A stretch of DNA of 38,887 nt from Planctomycetaceae bacterium. Its GTDB lineage: Bacteria; Planctomycetota; Planctomycetia; Pirellulales; Pirellulaceae. Of the stretch, positions 1-8,655 are shown piece after piece (within the stretch, counting starts at the first letter, position 1; each line of letters begins with the position of its first letter). The position numbers were made by a program, and so were the translations under genes. The stretch covers positions 1-38,887 of the forward strand of contig DUDC01000046.1 in assembly GCA_012959465.1 (NCBI GenBank), written 5' to 3'. Under the pieces are notes generated by a model. The model was given only the letters and a program-made list of their open reading frames with translations, searched no databases and had not been told where the DNA came from.

Positions 1-13
1 AGGAGACTGAACA

Positions 14-1624
14 ATGAGACGATTAATACCTGTCGCCAGTGTCGCTCTGCTGATCCTGGTAACCGTCGCGGTGCTGGGAGGCTTGCATTGGACGATCAAT
101 CGAATCTACGTCCCAGTTGGCATGAGTTTGCAGCTTCGCTACAAGGGCCCGTTGGTGTTTGGTGAGAGGACGCCGGCCGAGACAGGTTTTTGGGCCAAAG
201 AGGGCGAAATCGGTGTATTGCAGAAATTGCGAGGCCCTGGACGCCACTTCCCCTGCCCTATCTGGTGGGAGCGCACGCTCGTCGACGACATCGTCATCAC
301 TCCAGGCCATGTGGGAATCGTCACTTGTAAACTGGGTGCCTCACTGCCGGCAGACGAGTTTCTTGTCCCCGGTGACATTGGCAATACGGAATTCAAGGGG
401 ATTCTGCGTAAGGCACTCGGACCTGGCCGCTACCGGATCAACCCCTATGGGTACGAAGTGACCATCGTTACCACCCAAGAAAAACGAGAAGGTACGACGG
501 TGAAGCACAGCGGGTGGGTCGAGATCCCAACCGGCTTTGTGGGCGTGGTTACCAACTTGACGTCCATCCCCAACCTCAAACAAGGAGAAATGGTCGCACA
601 AGAGAAGGGTATCCAAGATGATGTATTGCCGCCGGGAATCTACCCAATCAACGGCTATGAACAACAAGTTGACATCGTGGAAATTGGCTATCGAGAAACG
701 ACCATCGCGGTGACAAAACTCCGCGATGCCGACGGCAAAATAGTGCACGATGAGTCCGGAGAACCAGCGGTTGCCGATGACGAAGAGGGGATCAAGTTCC
801 CCTCGAGTGACGGATTCCCAATCCATATGGACTTCACGGCAATTTGGGGATTGATGCCCGACCAAGCAGCCCACGCCGTCAGGACGTTCGGCAATGTAGC
901 AGAGGTCGAGAACAAGGTCGTGATACCTCAAATCGAGTCGATCTGCCGCAACAACGGTTCGACACTGAAAGCAATCGAACTACTTGTCGGCGAACAACGC
1001 GAGCAATTTCAGGAGATGAACCTGAAGGAGTTTCGCGAAGTGTTAGCGGAAAAGAATGTCACCGTCGAGTACGGCTTGGTTCGTCACATCTATATCCCCA
1101 AGGAAATTCGTGAACCGATTCAGGCCAAGAACCTCGCTACGGAATTGGCGATAACCCGAGAACAGGAGAAGCTGACGGCGAACGCCGAAGGGGAATTGAA
1201 AGAGGCGGAACAACAGGTCGATCTAAGTACCGAGACGGTTGTGGTGGAAACCGAACGACTGTACGAAGTCAAGCTTGCGGAAGGCGACAGGGAGGCCAAG
1301 GAGATCGAGGCATTGACGGAGAAACTGGTCGCTGCGATTGAGAAAGAAACCGCCAACTTTAGGAAGCAGGCCCAGATCACGATTGCGACAGCGGAGAATG
1401 AAGGACTGGAGATGATCGAAGAGGCGACGGCGGAGAAATTCGGCTTGGCCGTCGCAGCGTTTGGTGGGGCAGAAGCCTATATCAACTGGGTCTTCGCCAC
1501 GAATCTGCCCGACGATCTCGAGCTCAAACTGATTTACGCCGGAGAGGGTACTTTATGGACCGACGCCAGCAACCTCGGAATTCGGGCCAACCTGCCCATC
1601 GCGCCAGTGTCAAAGCCGAAGTAG
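14..1624 (+). CDS. SPFH/band-7 (flotillin-like) membrane-anchored protein
   Basis: A 536-residue protein with one N-terminal membrane segment (about residues 5-25), then a long SPFH/band-7 type region (roughly 30-370) and an Ala/Glu/Lys-rich segment (about 375-470) that should form a coiled coil, as in flotillins and prohibitins. Repeated segments of the form 'GPGR(H/Y)..NP/CP' and 'IPTGFVGVV' resemble the beta-strands of SPFH domains. Such proteins oligomerise on membranes and organise lipid microdomains or regulate membrane proteases; the partner here is unknown. The start is supported by AGGAG at bases 1-5, eight bases before the ATG. Upstream context lies outside the window. The next gene is convergent, with an inverted repeat pair between them. 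The family assignment is firm, the specific role is not. Confidence 0.85.
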   Translation: MRRLIPVASVALLILVTVAVLGGLHWTINRIYVPVGMSLQLRYKGPLVFGERTPAETGFWAKEGEIGVLQKLRGPGRHFPCPIWWERTLVDDIVITPGHVGIVTCKLGASLPADEFLVPGDIGNTEFKGILRKALGPGRYRINPYGYEVTIVTTQEKREGTTVKHSGWVEIPTGFVGVVTNLTSIPNLKQGEMVAQEKGIQDDVLPPGIYPINGYEQQVDIVEIGYRETTIAVTKLRDADGKIVHDESGEPAVADDEEGIKFPSSDGFPIHMDFTAIWGLMPDQAAHAVRTFGNVAEVENKVVIPQIESICRNNGSTLKAIELLVGEQREQFQEMNLKEFREVLAEKNVTVEYGLVRHIYIPKEIREPIQAKNLATELAITREQEKLTANAEGELKEAEQQVDLSTETVVVETERLYEVKLAEGDREAKEIEALTEKLVAAIEKETANFRKQAQITIATAENEGLEMIEEATAEKFGLAVAAFGGAEAYINWVFATNLPDDLELKLIYAGEGTLWTDASNLGIRANLPIAPVSKPK

Positions 1625-1641
1625 GGCACTGGCGGGCGATT

Positions 1642-1720
1642 TGAGCCGAACGAATTAGCGTCGGGTGTGGTGAGTTCTCGCGTGATTGTGACAAAACGCG
1701 AGGCTAGCGCTGGCGGCTCA
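1642..1720. repeat. REP-like inverted repeat pair, locus 1
   Basis: Two copies of a ~30-bp motif in opposite orientation lie between the convergent genes ending at 1624 and 1718. A degenerate plus-strand copy runs from about 1642 to 1670 (TGAGCCG, then TTAGCGTCGGGT). A well-preserved minus-strand copy lies at 1691-1720 and reads TGAGCCGCCAGCGCTAGCCT on its own strand. The same motif, also as an inverted pair, occurs at 15535-15606 and 26961-27025. The pair could fold into a hairpin and act as a 3'-end element. The right copy overlaps the last codon and stop of the small gene at 1718-1942. Confidence 0.65.
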
Positions 1721-1942
1721 CCACCGCGACCACTGCGTGTAATTGCGGTGATAGCCAAAGTGGTGTGACCAATGTGTATGGTTGCCGCTACCAAACCAAC
1801 CGTAGACGTAGGGCGAGCGCTGGCGTACGTCATATCGCGGGGCAGCGTAGGAACTGTCCAGAACGCGGTACGTCGGCTCACGTGCCGACAACTGGCTGCA
1901 GCCAAGTGCCACCAATAGTAATACGCAAAAGAGAGTTCTCAT
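1718..1942 (-). CDS. Small exported protein, Tyr/Trp/His-rich C-terminus
   Basis: A 74-residue protein beginning with a signal sequence (MRTLFCVLLLVALGC). It could be a lipoprotein (ALGC, a non-canonical lipobox) or be cut by signal peptidase I after QLSA (near residue 21). The mature part ends in YGWFGSGNHTHWSHHFGYHR followed by NYTQWSRW, a type of aromatic ending I associate with small planctomycete secreted proteins, though I cannot name a family. No clear Shine-Dalgarno site precedes the ATG. It lies downstream of, and on the same strand as, the Omp85 barrel gene (177-base gap), so co-transcription is possible. Function unknown. Confidence 0.65.
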   Translation of the reverse strand: MRTLFCVLLLVALGCSQLSAREPTYRVLDSSYAAPRYDVRQRSPYVYGWFGSGNHTHWSHHFGYHRNYTQWSRW

Positions 1943-2119
1943 ATTCGATTGATCCGCGGGGAGGGCCTGATGGCATGGGAAGATCTTCCCGCAATTGAAA
2001 GATCTGCTGCCAGAGGTACTTACACCACACCGCCTGGTGCCGTGATCTCGGTTGGGTCAACGGACATTCAATTTTGCCGACAAGCGGAATGGTCGTGCAG
2101 ATCATGCGCGGTGAAGGGC

Positions 2120-3616
2120 CTAGCCGCCGCGCGTGTAGCCAAAGAAGAAGCTGAAGCTACGACGCCGGTCCGTGTCTTCCTTCGCAACCGGAATGGCAAA
2201 GTCGAGTGCAATCGGAGCCGGACCCATCGCTGGGATGGAAAGTCTCAACCCGATTCCCGGTGCCACGCGGTAGTCATCCGCATGGATCGCGATCTTCTCC
2301 TCAACGGTTCCGAAATCGCAGAATGCGACTCCTTTGACCATGTCGTCGGCGGTCAACGGGAAGAAGTACTCCACCGAACCTAGGAAACGGAATTCACCAC
2401 CGACGGTAACACCCATGTTCTGCGGTGACGCACCCCGGAAGTCAAAACCCCGCAGAGTCGAATAGCCGCCGGCAAAGTAGTTTTCGAACAGTGGGGTGTT
2501 TCCACCGGAGAACCCCGTACGAAATGAGTATGCCAAGGTGTGCCGCCCGGACCCATCCGGACGTTCTCGCAGCAAGTAGTACAGACGATAATCCATCTCA
2601 GCTCTTGGAAAGCTGAAGGTACCAAACGCTTGAGTGAAAGAGAGTTCCAAGAAGTGCCCCTCAGTCGGGGCGAAGGGAATATCACGCGTGTCGTGACTGA
2701 GCGTGAATTGGGCACTGAAGAGTGAGTTGTCACCCAGGACTTCGTCAAGTTCCACGACACCTGGGCCAACGCGGGGGTTGTGTACGGTAACGTTCTCCAT
2801 GCGGAGAGCCATGGTGGCCGACAGGTCGGGAGTCAGCCGATACCCAAAACCGAATCGTCCACCAAGACGCTGTTCGTCCCAATCGTCGTAACGGCGATCG
2901 AAGAAGTAGCCGCTGAGGCTAAAACTGATCGGCGTTCCCCACAAGTACGGTTCGCTAAAGCTCAACAAGTAGCGTTGGAATTGCCGACCTGGAAGAGCTT
3001 CCAAACGGAATCCTTGACCACCGCCCCGAAAGGCCCGACCATTAGCGATATCATCGAAACTCGTTGGAATCGCGGTCCAGTCGAAATTCCGTTCGTCAAC
3101 AATGATCTGACCCGACAGACCCGCATCCGAATTGACGCCCATTCCGATGGAAAACCGACCGGTACGCGCCTCATTTAGAATGACATCCAAGTCAGCGGTT
3201 TGCGTATCGGGGTATGGTTCGCTCCATGACTGACCATTGTCAAGAACGGCTCCGCTGCCAAGGCCCAAGTCAAGTTCCGAATCTGAAATCGTTGATTGAA
3301 CGTCACCGGCTTGGCCGACTCCTCGGTAACCACCTGTGTAGCCATCTGCTTGCTGGCCACGTACTACGTGACCGGCTCCCTCAACGCGCCAACCACCTGC
3401 TGAAGAACTGGGCTTTATGGGAGCGTTGGCAAGTTGGCCGTACGTCGCAACTCGCGAGCTGGAGTTCGTGTTGTGCGACGAGGACAAGGATGGCAATGGG
3501 GCTTGAGAAAAATAGCGTGATGTTCCAGGAGAGGAACAGCCAACGGTGAGCAGTATCATGGCCAATAAGTGAACCGCCGGTATCTTCGATCGGCAGTAGT
3601 TGACGTTGGTTTTCAT
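2120..3616 (-). CDS. Omp85/BamA-family outer-membrane beta-barrel, POTRA-less, lipoprotein signal
   Basis: A 498-residue protein with a lipoprotein-type signal peptide (TVGC, Cys27), a ~110-residue Ser/Gly-rich linker, a single strand-like piece ADLDVILNEARTGRF (about 141-155) that resembles the last strand of a BamA POTRA5, and then a C-terminal 16-strand-type barrel from about residue 156. The Omp85 hallmark in loop 6, (V/I)RG(F/Y), is present as L388-R389-G390-F391. No complete POTRA domain is present. BamA inserts beta-barrel proteins into the outer membrane. The gene upstream on the same strand (97-base gap) encodes five POTRA domains and no barrel, so the two probably act as one BamA. 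The start has GAGGAA nine bases upstream. The final residue is Gly, not the usual aromatic C-terminal residue. Confidence 0.85.
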   Translation of the reverse strand: MKTNVNYCRSKIPAVHLLAMILLTVGCSSPGTSRYFSQAPLPSLSSSHNTNSSSRVATYGQLANAPIKPSSSAGGWRVEGAGHVVRGQQADGYTGGYRGVGQAGDVQSTISDSELDLGLGSGAVLDNGQSWSEPYPDTQTADLDVILNEARTGRFSIGMGVNSDAGLSGQIIVDERNFDWTAIPTSFDDIANGRAFRGGGQGFRLEALPGRQFQRYLLSFSEPYLWGTPISFSLSGYFFDRRYDDWDEQRLGGRFGFGYRLTPDLSATMALRMENVTVHNPRVGPGVVELDEVLGDNSLFSAQFTLSHDTRDIPFAPTEGHFLELSFTQAFGTFSFPRAEMDYRLYYLLRERPDGSGRHTLAYSFRTGFSGGNTPLFENYFAGGYSTLRGFDFRGASPQNMGVTVGGEFRFLGSVEYFFPLTADDMVKGVAFCDFGTVEEKIAIHADDYRVAPGIGLRLSIPAMGPAPIALDFAIPVAKEDTDRRRSFSFFFGYTRGG

Positions 3617-3713
3617 CCGGGGGGGTTCCTCAACGTTATGACGCTGCGGCAGACAGTGTTTCGTGCTGTTGAATTCTGGCGTTTGGAGGGTTCGTGGGCA
3701 GTTAGTGCTTTCC

Positions 3714-5132
3714 TTACGGACTTTGTCCGCGAACTCGACGGTTGTCTATCGGACGCTGTGACAATCTCTCGATTTCTGTGAGGTCCGGCGGTTGAATAAC
3801 GATTCTCGGCGTGATTCCGGCTGCCAGATTGTGCTCAAACAACTGAGACTGCACGAGTCTCCGTTCGCTGTTGCGGATTTTTTGTATGTCGCAAATGTCC
3901 ATCGGACGCACCGACAGGCGATTCCATACAACCGATCGCTTCGTGTGCGGATTCTCGCCTACGATCTTGACATTGATCTGACCGACTCGAAAAGCCTCAC
4001 CTTCGGACACGTTGTAGACGAGGTCGATCCAACCCGGCTCCTCAAAGAACCGTGGTTCGGCTTGGATGTCGGCGAATATGTGGCCTTGAATGCCATAGGC
4101 ATCGCGCAACGCATTGACGTCGTGATTCATCGTTTTGACGTCAAAATAGTTACCTGATTTTAGATCCAGTTGTTCCATCAACGATTCGACGGTGAACCTC
4201 TCGTTTCCGTTGACCGTCACGCTACGTACTTTGTAACGTTTTCCTTCGTCGATGACGAACTTGAGTGTGAGCCACTTCTTGTCTTCATCAAACTGAAGTT
4301 CTCTGCCAATCCTGGTTTGGAAATAGCCGAAATTTCGATAGTAAGCGGTCAGACGATCGACGTCCTGGTCTATTTTATCTCGATCGACAACGCCTCGAAA
4401 CGTCCACAGAATTGCAGGCTTTGACTGGATCAAAGTCTTGAGTCGGGCGTCCGATAGAAAATGATTGCCTTCGAAATTTACGCCGCCGACACGTTCCCTT
4501 GTTCCCTCGCTGACGACGTAAACGATTCCACGGTGTTCCGGTTTATCACCTTCAAACACCGACACTTGGACGTTTCCGTAGCCACGTTCTCGATAGTGGT
4601 CTTCAAGTCGTCGTTTTCCTTCGCTAACGGAAAACCGATTCATCGGCTCGTTGTTCTTCAGTCCGGTTTTTCCAAGTAGTGTCCGGTCCAGGTAGCTACG
4701 GTTGCCGAGGATCCGAATGTATCCGATGGTGGCCACTTCGCTGACGTTAAACGTAACGGTGACCCCAGCGGCACCATCTTCCACAAAAGTCCGCACGTGA
4801 CGCACTCGTCCACTGGAGACAAGACGTCGAACATCTGCTTCCACGACTTCCGGATCAAAACGAAGGTTTTCCCGAGTACGCAAATGAGTTCGAATTTCGT
4901 TTTCCGGCACCAAGCGATTCCCGGTTACTCGGACCGTGCGTACGATTTTTCCTTTGCTATCGCTGTACTGGGGCCCGCCTTCAGCTATCAGACGCGAGCG
5001 AAACGACGGACCACCGTCCAGAGTTGGACCGGGGAGATTGCGGGAACCGCCCAATTGCGCGTACGAGAACGTTGACAAGCCGAGCACGATCGCTGTGCAA
5101 ATGGGCCAGACTATCAAGCAATACGACCGCAT
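3714..5132 (-). CDS. POTRA-only BamA-like protein (five POTRA domains, no barrel)
   Basis: A 472-residue periplasmic protein with a signal peptide (about residues 1-25, ending SYAQ). It carries five consecutive POTRA-type repeats at about 62-131, 133-210, 213-297, 299-378 and 380-448, each opening with an 'I..V.(G/E)N' strand and most closing with 'V.V.V.EG'. The protein stops soon after the fifth, whose last strand seems to be missing, and no barrel follows. In BamA the POTRA domains receive unfolded outer-membrane proteins and recruit the Bam lipoproteins. The barrel is the next gene downstream. I chose the ATG at 5132 because GGAGG lies just before it; an ATG four codons earlier lacks a site. 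Very likely the periplasmic half of a two-gene BamA. Confidence 0.85.
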   Translation of the reverse strand: MRSYCLIVWPICTAIVLGLSTFSYAQLGGSRNLPGPTLDGGPSFRSRLIAEGGPQYSDSKGKIVRTVRVTGNRLVPENEIRTHLRTRENLRFDPEVVEADVRRLVSSGRVRHVRTFVEDGAAGVTVTFNVSEVATIGYIRILGNRSYLDRTLLGKTGLKNNEPMNRFSVSEGKRRLEDHYRERGYGNVQVSVFEGDKPEHRGIVYVVSEGTRERVGGVNFEGNHFLSDARLKTLIQSKPAILWTFRGVVDRDKIDQDVDRLTAYYRNFGYFQTRIGRELQFDEDKKWLTLKFVIDEGKRYKVRSVTVNGNERFTVESLMEQLDLKSGNYFDVKTMNHDVNALRDAYGIQGHIFADIQAEPRFFEEPGWIDLVYNVSEGEAFRVGQINVKIVGENPHTKRSVVWNRLSVRPMDICDIQKIRNSERRLVQSQLFEHNLAAGITPRIVIQPPDLTEIERLSQRPIDNRRVRGQSP

Positions 5133-5482
5133 AACTACCTCCATGTAGTTGTCCCTGTCACGTATTGATACGACGCCTCGTGAACATTCCGTCGTTCACG
5201 ATTCGCTCTGCATAGCAACAGGCCGCGTAGAAATACAAGAACCAACCAGGTCCGGCAAGCCGAATTCACAAACCTTGGTCCGCCATCTAAAGGCTGGGCA
5301 GGAGAGGTAAGCTACGGCGAGCAACGAACTTTACGTTGGCTTTCTTGGTACGATCGGACGCCGCCCTCGGTTCGCTCCGGAACGAGAATGAACCTCAAAT
5401 GCTAATTCTCCAGGCGATGAGGCACTCAGCTATTGGCACAAGGCGGTTCGGGAGCGGAGAACGCAGCGAAACTGGTGGACAT
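5133..5482. other. Intergenic spacer upstream of the POTRA/barrel operon
   Basis: About 350 bases between the start of the POTRA gene and the end of the uridylyltransferase gene, both on the minus strand. It should hold the promoter of the POTRA/barrel pair. I see no convincing coding sequence. A weak hairpin (GAGAAT at 5384-5389 with ATTCTC at 5405-5410, 15-base loop) is the only structure noticed, and it lacks a T-run. Confidence 0.4.
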
Positions 5483-6244
5483 CTAGTCGGTTGTTTCGCG
5501 ATTTTGGTTCATCGCATCCAGTGCGTCCTCTACCGATTTTAGTTGCTCAGGCGTGTTGATGCTGAGCGCCTCGCACGCCTGCAGGACGGGCGCCGCCACA
5601 ATATAATGGCCGGCAGCCTTGAGAATCGCGGGACAATCCGTCAAGTAGTACTCGCCTTGAGCGTTGTCGTTGCTCAACCGTGAGAGAGCCCATAGCAAAT
5701 GCGGCCCATCAAACAGGTAAGTGCTCATGTTCACTTCGTTGATTTCACGTTGCTGTGGCGTCGCATCGTTGTGCTCGACAATACCGGCAAACTCGCCGTC
5801 AGCGTCTCGGAGAATTCTTCCCAACCCCGCGGGATTCTCGTGGGTCAGGGTGCCGAGCAGGCAGGCTGGCTGTCGCCGCTCGAATTCGGCGAAGACGGCT
5901 TGGAGCGACGACGTTTGCACCATGGGTGAATCACCGGCCAGTACGAGGACCGACCCGACGTGACCGGCAAGTGCCTCGCAGCACATTTGAACGGCATGGC
6001 CGGTGCCAAGTTGTTCTTTCTGCTCAGCAAATTCAACGTTGCCCCGCTGCGACAATTCCTCGCGAACCAAGTCACCACGAAAACCGACAACGACGATAAT
6101 TCGTTCGATATTGCCTGCGTCGAGCGCGTCGAGCACATAGTGAATCATGGCTCGCCCATGAACGGGCACGAGGACCTTTGGCAAGTCTGATTTCATCCGT
6201 GATCCCTTACCACCCGCCAAGACGACTGCCGCTCGTCCACTCAT
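5483..6244 (-). CDS. GlmU-like UDP-GlcNAc pyrophosphorylase domain protein (uridylyltransferase only)
   Basis: A 253-residue nucleotidyltransferase. Residues 7-26 hold the signature AVVLAGGKGSRM...LPKVLVP, the pyrophosphorylase loop that binds UTP. EQLGTGHAV (near 85), VLAGDSPM (near 107) and the later GLGRI, E(I)NEVN and GEYYLTD motifs all match the N-terminal half of GlmU, which makes UDP-GlcNAc from GlcNAc-1-phosphate and UTP. The left-handed beta-helix acetyltransferase half (about 200 residues) is absent, so acetylation of GlcN-1-P would need another enzyme. I chose the ATG at 6244 because GAGGTG lies eight bases upstream; the frame stays open to 6322 but without homology. It is divergent from argB. 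It could instead act on another sugar phosphate. Confidence 0.8.
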   Translation of the reverse strand: MSGRAAVVLAGGKGSRMKSDLPKVLVPVHGRAMIHYVLDALDAGNIERIIVVVGFRGDLVREELSQRGNVEFAEQKEQLGTGHAVQMCCEALAGHVGSVLVLAGDSPMVQTSSLQAVFAEFERRQPACLLGTLTHENPAGLGRILRDADGEFAGIVEHNDATPQQREINEVNMSTYLFDGPHLLWALSRLSNDNAQGEYYLTDCPAILKAAGHYIVAAPVLQACEALSINTPEQLKSVEDALDAMNQNRETTD

Positions 6245-6343
6245 TGGTTGCACCTCAATAGACTGTTTCACACGGTAAAAACCGATGATACGACACTTAG
6301 CCCCCCCAAAGAGCCATTTCATGTTGCTCGGGCGGCTCGCTCG

Positions 6344-6373
6344 TTGACATTATGCCAAAACGGCCCCTAAAAT
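6344..6373 (+). promoter_or_regulatory. Sigma-70-type promoter upstream of argB
   Basis: TTGACA at 6344-6349 is followed after 18 bases by TAAAAT at 6368-6373, a near-consensus -35/-10 pair. A transcript would start near 6380, leaving a leader of about 100 bases before argB. It is the best housekeeping-type promoter I noticed in the window. No ARG-box palindrome was recognised around it. Confidence 0.6.
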
Positions 6374-6481
6374 GGTCGGTTTTCCATTTCGCTACAACAT
6401 CAGTTAACAACACCGCTACGCTCCGGTCGCTGGATCGACTGGAGCGTGATGCGTTTTGGACATTGAACTGGAGTGACGAAG

Positions 6482-7372
6482 GTGTACGAAGCCATCCACA
6501 AGGCAGACATTCTAGTCGAAGCACTCGGCTGGATTCGCAATCTGCGCGACACCACATCGGTGATCAAGCTGGGTGGAAGCGTCATGCAAGACGAGGACGC
6601 CCTCCGCCACATCCTTCTGGATATCGTCTTTATGCAGACGGTCGGCATGCGTCCAGTCATCGTGCACGGTGGCGGACCGGCCATTAACCAGGCCATGGAC
6701 GATGCGGGAATTGAGCCGAAGTTCGTCCACGGCCGACGATACACGGACGCAACGACACTTGCGATCGTCGAAAGAGTACTAGGAAGCGAAGTCAATTCAC
6801 GAATAGCCAACCTCATTGAGGAACTGGGCGGACGAGCGATCACGCTCAACCTGGAATCAACAAACGTCTTGACCGGCGAGCGTCTTGAGTTATCACGAGA
6901 CGGGAAGGCACTCGATCTTGGATTCGTCGGTCAAGTTACAAAAGTGAATCGACCCGTTGTCGAAAACCTCTGCTACGCTGGACAAATTCCCGTCATACCG
7001 TCGATGTGCATCGATGCGACGGGGCAAAAATATAATGTGAATGCCGATACCGCCGCCACAGCAGTTGCTCAAGCTCTTCGAGCCGACAAATTGGTATTCC
7101 TCAGTGACGTCAACGGCGTGCGGCGTGACAAAGAAGATCCGACGTCCTTGATCCACACTCTGACACCAGCGGAAGCTCAAGAGTTGATTTCAAGCGGGGC
7201 GATCGATGCTGGCATGATCCCGAAAGTAGAAGCCTGCATCGCGACGCTCGAGCAAGGTGTGAGGAAAGTTCACATTATCGACGGCCAACTGCGACATTCA
7301 CTGTTATTGGAAATCTACACGACCGAGGGAGTCGGAACACAGCTGGTTTCCACCCGACCGTCCGACGCGTGA
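6482..7372 (+). CDS. argB: Acetylglutamate kinase
   Basis: Phosphorylates N-acetyl-L-glutamate with ATP in the second step of arginine synthesis; cytoplasmic, amino-acid kinase fold. Visible motifs are SVIKLGGS (phosphate-binding Lys29), [10 protein letters not shown] (about 60-69), the GRRYTD substrate loop, [15 protein letters not shown] and [11 protein letters not shown], and a C-terminal GMIPKVEAC...[10 protein letters not shown]. The length (296 residues) is normal. Two GTG starts are possible: 6482 has GGAG eight bases upstream and fits the family's usual start just before KADILVEAL; 6473 would add three residues but lacks a site. It is the first gene of a probable argB-argD-argF-rph transcript. 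argC and argJ are not in this window. Confidence 0.95.
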   Translation: MYEAIHKADILVEALGWIRNLRDTTSVIKLGGSVMQDEDALRHILLDIVFMQTVGMRPVIVHGGGPAINQAMDDAGIEPKFVHGRRYTDATTLAIVERVLGSEVNSRIANLIEELGGRAITLNLESTNVLTGERLELSRDGKALDLGFVGQVTKVNRPVVENLCYAGQIPVIPSMCIDATGQKYNVNADTAATAVAQALRADKLVFLSDVNGVRRDKEDPTSLIHTLTPAEAQELISSGAIDAGMIPKVEACIATLEQGVRKVHIIDGQLRHSLLLEIYTTEGVGTQLVSTRPSDA

Positions 7373-7415
7373 ACGCACCGGCAAGCTGCCCGTATTATCT
7401 TGAAAGGAAGGCGAA

Positions 7416-8636
7416 ATGACGAACACCACAACCGCCCCCAGTTCGACAGAAACGATCGAGCTGTTCAAGAGTCACGTTATTCCCAATTATCTGCGTTACC
7501 CGATCAATCTTGTACGTGGTGCGGGCTCCGAAGTCTGGGATTCCGAGGGAAATCGCTACTTGGATTTCTTTCCTGGCTGGGGATGTAACCTGCTCGGGCA
7601 CTGCCCACCTCGAGTCGTTTCTGCCGTTCAAGAGCAAGTCGCCAAACTGATCCATGTACCCAACACATGGCACATGGACATTCAGGGGCGTTGGGCACAG
7701 ATGCTGTCTGAACGGGCATTTGGCAAAGCATTCTTTTGTAACTCCGGCACAGAGGCCAATGAAGCCGCGATCAAACTGGTTCGACTTCACACAGCGCCCC
7801 AACGGTACAAGATCATTACATTCGAGGGTGGGTTCCACGGCCGCACGTTTGGCGCGCTAACCGCGACGGCCCAACCCAAATACCATGAAGACCTGGGGCC
7901 GTTGATGGCAGGTTTCCAATACGCTCCCTTCGGTGACCTCGACGCCGTCCGGCAGCTGGTTGATGATCAAACTTGCGCCATCATGATCGAACCGATTCAA
8001 GGCGAGGGCGGCATCCGCATACACCCCGACGGTTTTCTCGCGGAGTTGCGATCGATCTGCGATGAAAACGAAATGCTGCTGGTATTCGACGAGGTCCAGA
8101 CGGGCTGCGGCCGCACAGGTGAGTGGTTTGGTTACCAACATTTCGAGGTGACGCCCGACATCATCACATTGGCCAAAGCGCTTTGCGGAGGAATTGCCGG
8201 GGGCGCGTTATTGGCCAGTGACGACGTTTCTCCGAGCCTGCGTCCCGGCATGCACGCGGCAACATTTGGCGGCAATCCTATTGCCGCTGCCGCTGGCATC
8301 GCGACGTTGGAGACAATTGAGCAGGATGACTTACTTGCGGAGGCAAGGCAGCTGGGCGAGTTCTTCGAAAACCGATTGTTGGCATTACAGGAAGAAATTG
8401 GGCTGATTAAGGAAGTGCGTGTCTGCGGCGTAATGGTAGGTGCCGAACTAATGATCGATGGCGGTGCGATCGTCGCCGACTGTCTCGAACATGGGCTGTT
8501 GGTCAATTGCACGCAAGGATCGGTCATCCGCCTGCTTCCCGCAATGAACCTTGGCCTTGATGCGGCCGAAGAGGGCTTCGAGATCTTGGCCAACGCTCTA
8601 CGTTCTGCCACTCAATCGATCGATAACGACAATTAG
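7416..8636 (+). CDS. argD: Acetylornithine aminotransferase
   Basis: A class-III PLP-dependent aminotransferase that converts N-acetylglutamate semialdehyde to N-acetylornithine with glutamate as amino donor. The 406-residue length is typical. Visible motifs include the phosphate-binding FFCNSGTEANEAAIKL, GGFHGRTFGAL, EPIQGEGGI, FDEVQTGCGRTG (PLP-ring Asp) and the Schiff-base lysine in ITLAKALCGG (Lys254). The ATG is preceded by GGAAGG. It lies 43 bases after argB and 19 before argF. Closely related ornithine or succinylornithine aminotransferases cannot be excluded by motif, but the arg context decides the name. Confidence 0.93.
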   Translation: MTNTTTAPSSTETIELFKSHVIPNYLRYPINLVRGAGSEVWDSEGNRYLDFFPGWGCNLLGHCPPRVVSAVQEQVAKLIHVPNTWHMDIQGRWAQMLSERAFGKAFFCNSGTEANEAAIKLVRLHTAPQRYKIITFEGGFHGRTFGALTATAQPKYHEDLGPLMAGFQYAPFGDLDAVRQLVDDQTCAIMIEPIQGEGGIRIHPDGFLAELRSICDENEMLLVFDEVQTGCGRTGEWFGYQHFEVTPDIITLAKALCGGIAGGALLASDDVSPSLRPGMHAATFGGNPIAAAAGIATLETIEQDDLLAEARQLGEFFENRLLALQEEIGLIKEVRVCGVMVGAELMIDGGAIVADCLEHGLLVNCTQGSVIRLLPAMNLGLDAAEEGFEILANALRSATQSIDNDN

Positions 8637-8655
8637 TAGCCAACGGAGTTGCAAC

